11,926 nucleotides of DNA. Origin: Candidatus Dadabacteria bacterium RIFCSPHIGHO2_12_FULL_53_21. GTDB taxonomy: Bacteria > Desulfobacterota_D > UBA1144 > Nemesobacterales > UBA2774. The position numbers and the translations under genes are program-made. Location: the NCBI GenBank assembly GCA_001775255.1, contig MFCJ01000105.1:1-11926 (forward strand), given 5' to 3'. A model generated the notes under the pieces. The model ran no database searches and was not told the DNA's origin. It was given only the letters and a program-made list of their open reading frames with translations. Positions 7,300-11,926 of the stretch are shown here, piece by piece. Position 1 is the stretch's first letter; every line of letters begins with the position of its first letter.

Positions 7300-8244
7300 T
7301 TAGAAATTCGCGATAATCGGTGAAACGTTCCCGGAGCCTTCATAACTCCGGGTTTCGAGGAGGTACGCATACTCGTCTTTCACGATCTGAATGAACTCGG
7401 CCGCGAGTTTCGAGAGCTTCCTGTCCCTGTGCCATGCAGCGACTACGGTACGTTTCGGGGACTGGCCCTTGATCGGCCTGTAAACGCATTTATTGGAAAC
7501 GTCAGTCATGACGAGCATCTTGGGCACAAGGGATACCCCGCTGCCGAATGAAACGCAGTGCTGTATGGTCGACAGGTTCCAGGTGCGGCAGACTATATCG
7601 GGGTTTATCTGCCTCTCGTAGCAGAAATTATTTATCTGCTCGCCGAGACAGTGCTCTTCATCGAGAGCGATGAACGGAATACCTCTCAAGTCTTCGATTG
7701 TCACGTGCTCCGATTTCGCAAGCTCATGAACGGGCGATATGGCGAGAACGAGGGGGTCTTCGAAAAGGGGCTCCATCCTTATGAGTTTATCTTCGATAGG
7801 GAGGCTCATCACGGCGAGCTCTATCTCGAGCCCTATAATGCTTTTGATAAGCCTTTCCGTAAGGTTTTCATTGACGGAGATCCGAGCCTTGGGAAAGGAC
7901 TCGTAAAACCTTTTGAGGACGCCGGGCAATATATAGGGCGCAATCGTGGGTATTAACCCGACCGACAGCTGGCCTGCGCCGGAACCGAGGTCATCCGAAA
8001 TACCTGACTTTATGTCTCCGGCTTCTTTGAGTATGAGCCTCGCCCTCGGCAAGAGCGCCCTTCCGGCTTCCGTGAGCACGGAGGTTCTTCCGAGCCTTTC
8101 GAAAAGCCTCTGACCGAGCTCTTTCTCGAGCTTTATTATCTGTTGGCTGAGAGAAGGCTGCGCGACAAAGCATATCCTGGCGGCCTTGCTGAACCCGCCC
8201 GAATCCGCGACGGCGACAAAATATCTGAGTTGATGAAGCTCCAT
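7300..8244 (-). CDS. oxyR: LysR-family peroxide sensor, OxyR-type
   Basis: OxyR is a tetrameric activator that peroxide switches on through a disulfide. The N-terminal winged helix is standard LysR (residues 1-60, with FSKAARICFVAQPSLSQQI as the recognition region). The effector domain carries the OxyR-specific marks. T100 in GLIPTIAPYILP is at the E. coli peroxide-site position, and C199 and C208 (HCLGEQINNFC) are at exactly the E. coli numbers and spacing. GSGVSLVPKMLV (234-245) also follows OxyR. At 314 residues it is slightly longer than E. coli OxyR (305). An AAGGA ribosome binding site precedes the ATG. It diverges from katG, the classic arrangement for this pair, and the shared intergenic region holds a matching binding site. 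C25, C219, C230 and C253 are additional cysteines. Confidence 0.93.
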   Translation of the reverse strand: MELHQLRYFVAVADSGGFSKAARICFVAQPSLSQQIIKLEKELGQRLFERLGRTSVLTEAGRALLPRARLILKEAGDIKSGISDDLGSGAGQLSVGLIPTIAPYILPGVLKRFYESFPKARISVNENLTERLIKSIIGLEIELAVMSLPIEDKLIRMEPLFEDPLVLAISPVHELAKSEHVTIEDLRGIPFIALDEEHCLGEQINNFCYERQINPDIVCRTWNLSTIQHCVSFGSGVSLVPKMLVMTDVSNKCVYRPIKGQSPKRTVVAAWHRDRKLSKLAAEFIQIVKDEYAYLLETRSYEGSGNVSPIIANF

Positions 8245-8319
8245 TTATCTATCCTTACCAAAAGAGGTCCAAAACCTGACCAACTACTGACCAATTTAAC
8301 GATAAACCAAACCCAATCC

Positions 8320-8356
8320 ATAGGCATTAACTATAGAATATATAGAATATTAATAT
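8320..8356 (+). promoter_or_regulatory. OxyR binding site (four-element operator)
   Basis: Four tetranucleotides lie at the exact consensus spacing: ATAG (8320-8323), 7 bases, CTAT (8331-8334), 7 bases, ATAG (8342-8345), 7 bases, ATAT (8353-8356). The known OxyR pattern is ATAG-N7-CTAT-N7-ATAG-N7-CTAT, so 15 of 16 core bases match. The lesser consensus bases inside the N7 spacers match only in part. The site ends directly at the -35 element of the katG promoter, where an activator would contact RNA polymerase. A perfect 9-bp tandem repeat (TATAGAATA, 8332-8340 and 8341-8349) builds its centre. Confidence 0.78.
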
Positions 8357-8384
8357 TGGACAACTATGGAGAATTTTGTTTAAT
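8357..8384 (+). promoter_or_regulatory. katG promoter
   Basis: TGGACA (8357-8362, 5 of 6 to the -35 consensus), a 16-base spacer and TTTAAT (8379-8384, 5 of 6 to the -10 consensus). It sits immediately downstream of the OxyR operator and would start transcription near 8391, leaving a leader of about 33 bases. Confidence 0.55.
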
Positions 8385-8408
8385 GTATAAGTGGGGTTTT
8401 TCAAATAT

Positions 8409-8416
8409 TAAGGAGG
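8409..8416 (+). promoter_or_regulatory. Strong ribosome binding site of katG
   Basis: TAAGGAGG is a near-complete anti-16S match placed 7 bases before the katG ATG. It is the strongest Shine-Dalgarno sequence in the window and decides the katG start. Confidence 0.85.
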
Positions 8417-8423
8417 CAATAAC

Positions 8424-10679
8424 ATGGCTAAGAAAAAAACGCTTACCACAGCTCACGACAGTACTACAGGAAATATCAATACTGACGGTGAAAGCAAGTG
8501 CCCGTTTACGGGTGGAATGCCAAAGCACAGCGCTGGTGGTGGCGCTTCAAACCGAGACTGGTGGCCAAATCTGTTGAAGTTGAACATCCTACGCCAACAC
8601 TCTTCTTTATCCAATCCGATGGGCGACGCGTTCAACTACGCTGAGGAGTTCAAGACCCTCGATCTGGATGCAGTGAAGAAAGACATCTTCGATCTTATGA
8701 CCACGTCCCAAGACTGGTGGCCAGCCGACTACGGTCACTATGGGCCGCTCTTCATTCGGATGGCGTGGCACAGCGCCGGCACTTACCGCATCGCTGACGG
8801 CCGTGGTGGCGGGGGCTCCGGCAGCCAGCGCTTTGCGCCGCTCAACAGTTGGCCTGACAATGCAAACCTCGATAAGGCACGCTTGCTGCTCTGGCCGGTC
8901 AAACAGAAATACGGCAAGAAAATTTCTTGGGCCGACCTAATGATCCTCGCCGGCAACTGTGCCCTCGAATCAATGGGCCTTAAGACATTCGGTTTCGCTG
9001 GCGGACGTGAGGATGTTTGGGAGCCTGAGGAAGATATCTATTGGGGTTCCGAAGCCGAGTGGCTTGGAGACAAGCGTTACACCGGTGACCGGGAACTAGA
9101 GAATCCCCTCGGTGCCGTTCAGATGGGCCTGATCTACGTGAACCCCGAAGGTCCAAACGGAAATCCTGATCCTCTCGCGGCAGCCCATGACGTTCGCGAG
9201 ACCTTCGGCCGCATGGCTATGAATGACGAAGAGACTGTCGCGCTTATTGCTGGCGGACACACATTCGGCAAAACCCATGGAGCCGCCAATCCAAACAAGT
9301 ATGTTGGTCCGGAACCCGCTGCTGCGGGCATTGAGGAGCAAGGACTAGGCTGGAAAAACAAGTTCGGCAGCGGCAATGCGGACGACACTATTACCAGCGG
9401 ACTTGAGGGCGCATGGACCACAACCCCAACGAAGTGGAGCAACAACTTTTTCGAGAACCTGTTCGGTTTCGAATGGGAGCTGACGAAGAGCCCGGCCGGT
9501 GCGCATCAGTGGAAACCGAAGAATGGAGCAGGCGCCGGTACAGTGCCGGATGCGCACGACCCGTCAAAGAGTCACGCACCATTCATGCTTACGACGGACC
9601 TCGCCTTGCGGATAGACCCTATCTATGAGCCAATTTCAAGGCGCTTTTACGAGAATCCGGATCAGTTCGCAGACGCTTTCGCCCGGGCATGGTACAAGCT
9701 TACGCACCGCGATATGGGTCCACGCACGCGCTTTCTCGGCCCGGAGGTGCCAGCGGAAGAGCTGATCTGGCAAGACCCTATCCCAACAGTTACGCATGAA
9801 CTGATTGACAATCAGGACATCGCCGCACTGAAGGGTAATATCCTTGCCTCAGGACTGTCTGTGTCCCAACTGGTATCAACCGCTTGGGCGTCAGCATCAA
9901 CGTTCCGTGGCTCCGATAAACGCGGTGGCGCGAATGGTGCACGTATTTGCCTTGCGCCGCAGAAGGATTGGGAAGTCAACAATCCGGCCCAATTAGCGAC
10001 AGTGCTGGAGACGCTTGAGGGCATCCAAAAAGAGTTCAACGTCGCCCAGACCGGGGGCAAGATGGTTTCACTCGCCGACTTGATCGTTCTGGGCGGATGC
10101 GCAGGCATCGAACAGGCGGCGAAGAATGCCGGTCACGAAGTGACGGTGCCCTTTACGCCCGGACGTGCCGATGCGTCGCAAGAGCAAACCGATGTGGAAT
10201 CCTTCGCCTACCTCGAGCCGGCTGCAGACGGATTCCGCAACTACTTGAAGGCCCAATACGCCGTACCGGCAGAGGAAATGTTGGTTGACCGGGCGCAACT
10301 CTTGACGCTGACCGCTCCTGAGATGACGGTTCTCGTTGGCGGCATGCGTGTGCTTAACACTAACTTCGGTCAGTCCCAACATGGCGTCTTCACTAAACGT
10401 CCGGAGGCGCTGACCAATGACTTCTTCGTCAACCTGCTCGATTTGGGCACGACATGGAAGGCGACTTCGGAGGCCGAAGAAGTGTTTGAAGGCCGTGATC
10501 GTACGACAGGCGAACTCAGGTGGACCGGTACCCGAGTCGATCTCATCTTCGGTTCGAACTCAGAACTCCGGGCTATCGCTGAAGTCTACGGATGTGAGGA
10601 CTCTCAAGAGCGGTTTACGCATGACTTTGTGGCGGCGTGGACTAAGGTGATGAATCTTGACCGCTTCGACCTGGCCTGA
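8424..10679 (+). CDS. katG: Bifunctional catalase-peroxidase
   Basis: KatG breaks down hydrogen peroxide and also acts as a broad peroxidase, using haem in its N-terminal domain; the C-terminal half is a haem-less copy. The 751 residues match the family length. R112, W115 and H116 form the distal site in IRMAWHSAGTYR. The adduct partners are W115, Y238 (MGLIYVNPEGPNG) and M264 (FGRMAMND). H279 in GGHTFGKTHGA is the proximal haem ligand. CPFTGG (26-31), the RGGANGAR motif of the C-terminal domain and the MNLDRFDLA end are standard. No signal peptide, so cytoplasmic. Codon usage differs sharply from the neighbours: by hand count about 1 ATA among some 26 Ile and 2 AGG among some 35 Arg codons, which suggests transfer. 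Residues 1-10 (MAKKKTLTTA) resemble a haem-catalase N-terminus more than a KatG one. Confidence 0.98.
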   Translation: MAKKKTLTTAHDSTTGNINTDGESKCPFTGGMPKHSAGGGASNRDWWPNLLKLNILRQHSSLSNPMGDAFNYAEEFKTLDLDAVKKDIFDLMTTSQDWWPADYGHYGPLFIRMAWHSAGTYRIADGRGGGGSGSQRFAPLNSWPDNANLDKARLLLWPVKQKYGKKISWADLMILAGNCALESMGLKTFGFAGGREDVWEPEEDIYWGSEAEWLGDKRYTGDRELENPLGAVQMGLIYVNPEGPNGNPDPLAAAHDVRETFGRMAMNDEETVALIAGGHTFGKTHGAANPNKYVGPEPAAAGIEEQGLGWKNKFGSGNADDTITSGLEGAWTTTPTKWSNNFFENLFGFEWELTKSPAGAHQWKPKNGAGAGTVPDAHDPSKSHAPFMLTTDLALRIDPIYEPISRRFYENPDQFADAFARAWYKLTHRDMGPRTRFLGPEVPAEELIWQDPIPTVTHELIDNQDIAALKGNILASGLSVSQLVSTAWASASTFRGSDKRGGANGARICLAPQKDWEVNNPAQLATVLETLEGIQKEFNVAQTGGKMVSLADLIVLGGCAGIEQAAKNAGHEVTVPFTPGRADASQEQTDVESFAYLEPAADGFRNYLKAQYAVPAEEMLVDRAQLLTLTAPEMTVLVGGMRVLNTNFGQSQHGVFTKRPEALTNDFFVNLLDLGTTWKATSEAEEVFEGRDRTTGELRWTGTRVDLIFGSNSELRAIAEVYGCEDSQERFTHDFVAAWTKVMNLDRFDLA

Positions 10680-10697
10680 TTTCAGTTATTAGAAAAA

Positions 10698-10928
10698 ATG
10701 GCCACATTTAACCGGGAAAGGGTCCCGGAGAGGATACGAATGAGGCAGGCTTACCATTTCCACAAGGCAGACAGCGAATACGGAGAGAAGGCGGCGCAGG
10801 CTCTCGAGCTCGACCCAGGGAAGCTGAACATGCTCCTTGGATTGTCCCTCGACGAGCTATTTGAAGCCACTACAGGGGAAGGATACGGGCGAGCGTTCCC
10901 GGCAAAGAAAGCCGCAGAACAGAAGTAA
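10698..10928 (+). CDS. Small ORF, probable remnant of a haem catalase with its middle deleted
   Basis: This 76-residue ORF lies in the same frame as katG, 18 bases past its TGA. The frame between the two is open and reads FQLLEK. Read together, LLEKMATFNRERVPERI resembles the N-terminal motif of monofunctional catalases (EKLAHFDRERIPER type). Residues 14-39 (RMRQAYHFHKADSEYG, then EKAAQALELD) resemble the far C-terminal catalase-related tail (IKLRQ..HF.KADPEYG..VA.ALG). The roughly 400 residues between, with the haem site, are absent, so no catalase activity is expected. Residues 40-76 are a charged tail I do not recognise. Codon style is native (ATA for its only Ile, AGG for 3 of 6 Arg), unlike katG. 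There is no good ribosome binding site, so translation is uncertain. It is followed by a strong terminator. The family match is from memory and not searched. Confidence 0.55.
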   Translation: MATFNRERVPERIRMRQAYHFHKADSEYGEKAAQALELDPGKLNMLLGLSLDELFEATTGEGYGRAFPAKKAAEQK

Positions 10929-10975
10929 ATAAACACCAAGCTTATCATTACCTCCATCTTGTAACTGGAGCAAAG

Positions 10976-11020
10976 CGGTGATGAAGCCCCTACCCGGGGG
11001 GTTTCATCACCGTTCTTTTT
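10976..11020 (+). terminator. Strong Rho-independent terminator of the katG unit
   Basis: CGGTGATGAAGCCCC (10976-10990) pairs with GGGGTTTCATCACCG (10998-11012) over 15 bp with a single G-U wobble and a 7-base loop. A TTCTTTTT tract follows at 11013-11020. The 5' side has no long A-run, so it works mainly for plus-strand transcripts. It ends the katG transcript and shields pheT. Confidence 0.9.
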
Positions 11021-11109
11021 ATCATTACACATATTCATAGTCCTTCCACATGCCTCATTATCCGCCCTCCGCAAACTGAAACCGGTTGTAATCATTGAAA
11101 GATAGAGTA

Positions 11110-11138
11110 TTGACCCGACTCTAAGAATATGTAATCAT
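11110..11138 (+). promoter_or_regulatory. Candidate promoter of pheT
   Basis: TTGACC (11110-11115, 5 of 6 to the -35 consensus), a 17-base spacer ending in TGT, and AATCAT (11133-11138, 4 of 6). The TGN before the -10 hexamer makes this an extended -10 type. It lies downstream of the terminator and about 22 bases before the pheT ATG, leaving a leader of roughly 16 bases. Confidence 0.38.
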
Positions 11139-11160
11139 TAAATTTTGATGGGTCACAAAA

Positions 11161-11926
11161 ATGATAATCTCCGTTAATTGGCTGAAAGAGTATGTCGGAA
11201 TCGACATCGCCCCCGAAGAGCTCGCGGATAGGCTCACTATGGCGGGTCTCGAAGTGGAAGGGGTCGAGCACCGGGGAAAGGGTCTAGAGAATGTCGTCGT
11301 TGCGCAGATCATAGGGATGAAAGCGCACCCGGACGCGACAAAGCTTTCCCTCTGCGACGTCTCGGACGGCGAAAAGAACTATCCTATTGTGTGCGGCGCA
11401 AGCAATATGAAATCAGGCGACAAGGTCGCGCTCGCAAAATTAGGCACAACCCTGCCGCCCGGACCGAAATTCCCAGAGGGTATGACCATTAAGAAAGCCA
11501 AAATAAGGGGCGAGGTCTCGGAAGGGATGCTTTGCGCGGAGAACGAACTCGGCGTCGGAGAGGAGAGCGACGGAATAATGATACTCCCCGCTTCGGCCAG
11601 GGTCGGAGCGAGGCTCATAGACGAGATAGGACTAAACGACGTCATATTCGAGATCAATGTCACCCCAAACCGCCCGGACTGTCTGAGCGTAGTCGGTATC
11701 GCGCGCGAGGTAGCCGCACTACTCGGATTGAAATTAAATTATCCCCCGCTGACTGTCGCCGAATCAGGCGAGGATATACGTCAACTGGCGAAAGTGGAGC
11801 TTCTGGACCGGGAAAAGTGCCCCAGATATTCCTGCCGGGTCATAAAGAACGTGAATATAGGGCCCTCTCCAATGTGGCTCAAGTCGAGGCTCGAGTCCTC
11901 AGGGATAAGGTCTATAAACAATGTCG
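11161..11926 (+). CDS. pheT: Phenylalanine--tRNA ligase beta subunit, 5' part (runs off the window)
   Basis: The beta chain pairs with PheS as an alpha2-beta2 enzyme that charges tRNA-Phe; it carries tRNA-binding and editing functions. The visible 255 codons stay open to the window edge; the full family length is about 800. The start MIISVNWLKEYVGI is a typical PheT N-terminus. The EMAP-like tRNA-binding domain occupies about residues 40-150 (PDATKLSLCDV, VCGASN, KIRGEVSEGMLCAENELG). The B1 domain motif follows (INVTPNRPDCLSVVGIAREVAALLG), and the B3/4 editing domain begins near the edge. The ATG at 11161 is chosen by family fit; the ribosome binding site is weak. No pheS precedes it: upstream lie the terminator and the katG unit. 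Codon use (13 ATA, 7 AGR of 13 Arg by hand) is the native style. Confidence 0.95.
   Translation, partial: MIISVNWLKEYVGIDIAPEELADRLTMAGLEVEGVEHRGKGLENVVVAQIIGMKAHPDATKLSLCDVSDGEKNYPIVCGASNMKSGDKVALAKLGTTLPPGPKFPEGMTIKKAKIRGEVSEGMLCAENELGVGEESDGIMILPASARVGARLIDEIGLNDVIFEINVTPNRPDCLSVVGIAREVAALLGLKLNYPPLTVAESGEDIRQLAKVELLDREKCPRYSCRVIKNVNIGPSPMWLKSRLESSGIRSINNV

Larger units (their letters stand above)
8245..8423. promoter_or_regulatory. Divergent oxyR-katG control region
   Basis: This AT-rich 179-base region separates the two start codons. Reading from oxyR to katG, it holds the oxyR ribosome binding site, an 8-bp direct repeat CTGACCAA at 8276-8283 and 8287-8294 (11-bp period, one helical turn), the OxyR site at 8320-8356, the katG promoter and the katG ribosome binding site. 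No clear oxyR promoter stands out on the minus strand. Confidence 0.6.
10929..11160. other. Intergenic region between katG unit and pheT
   Basis: These 232 bases hold the strong terminator at 10976-11020, a candidate pheT promoter, and a 10-bp direct repeat TGTAATCATT at 11087-11096 and 11130-11139. No tRNA, small ORF with a ribosome binding site, or pheS fragment is visible. Confidence 0.5.

Noticed and set aside
8143..8577. Plus-strand ORF of 144 codons spanning oxyR start, the intergenic region and katG start
   Set aside because: It overlaps two certain genes and the regulatory region, and its composition changes along its length; it is a chance open frame.
10691..10698. Insertion-sequence ends or target duplication around katG
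   Set aside because: Only an A-rich octamer (AGAAAAAA) is shared between the two sides of katG; there are no terminal inverted repeats and no transposase, so a mobile element is not supported.

Overview
The window looks like part of a chromosome from a Gram-negative bacterium of roughly balanced GC content. A heptosyltransferase-type enzyme (GT9) points to a lipopolysaccharide outer membrane. Most genes share a recognisable codon style, with ATA for isoleucine and AGG for arginine used freely. I cannot place the species; an uncultured deltaproteobacterial-like or similar deep lineage is only a guess. No tRNA, rRNA, CRISPR array or transposase gene is visible.

Layout: (1) On the minus strand, reading leftwards from 4833, lies a central-carbon cluster: gap (GAPDH), pgk, a class I (FbaB/DhnA-type) fructose-bisphosphate aldolase, then a GT9 glycosyltransferase. 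gap and pgk are translationally coupled (stop and start share a base). (2) On the plus strand from 5021, argC stands alone, divergent from gap and convergent with a cysteine desulfurase. It has no visible ribosome binding site. (3) On the minus strand, 8244 to 6080, lie an OxyR-type LysR regulator and, 38 bases downstream, a NifS/IscS-type cysteine desulfurase. (4) On the plus strand, divergent from oxyR, lies katG, a bifunctional catalase-peroxidase. The 179-base intergenic region carries a nearly canonical four-element OxyR site abutting a good promoter. (5) Immediately behind katG is a 76-codon ORF that reads like a monofunctional haem catalase with its middle removed, followed by a strong terminator. 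(6) pheT (phenylalanyl-tRNA synthetase beta chain) starts at 11161 and leaves the window; no pheS lies beside it.

The most interesting part is 8245-11020. OxyR keeps both redox cysteines at the E. coli positions (199 and 208) and faces its expected target. The enzyme gene it faces has foreign codon usage: by hand count about 1 ATA among some 26 Ile codons and 2 AGG among some 35 Arg codons, against 13 ATA codons and 7 AGR of 13 Arg in the pheT fragment. The small ORF behind it has native-style codons and resembles the N-terminal haem-catalase motif joined to the C-terminal catalase tail. The simplest reading is that a transferred katG displaced a resident katA-type catalase under an existing OxyR promoter, leaving a scar. 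The first ten residues of this KatG also resemble a catalase N-terminus, so the new gene may have been spliced into the old start.

Together the genes cover triose-phosphate metabolism, a step of arginine synthesis, sulfur mobilisation for Fe-S clusters, and an OxyR-controlled peroxide defence.
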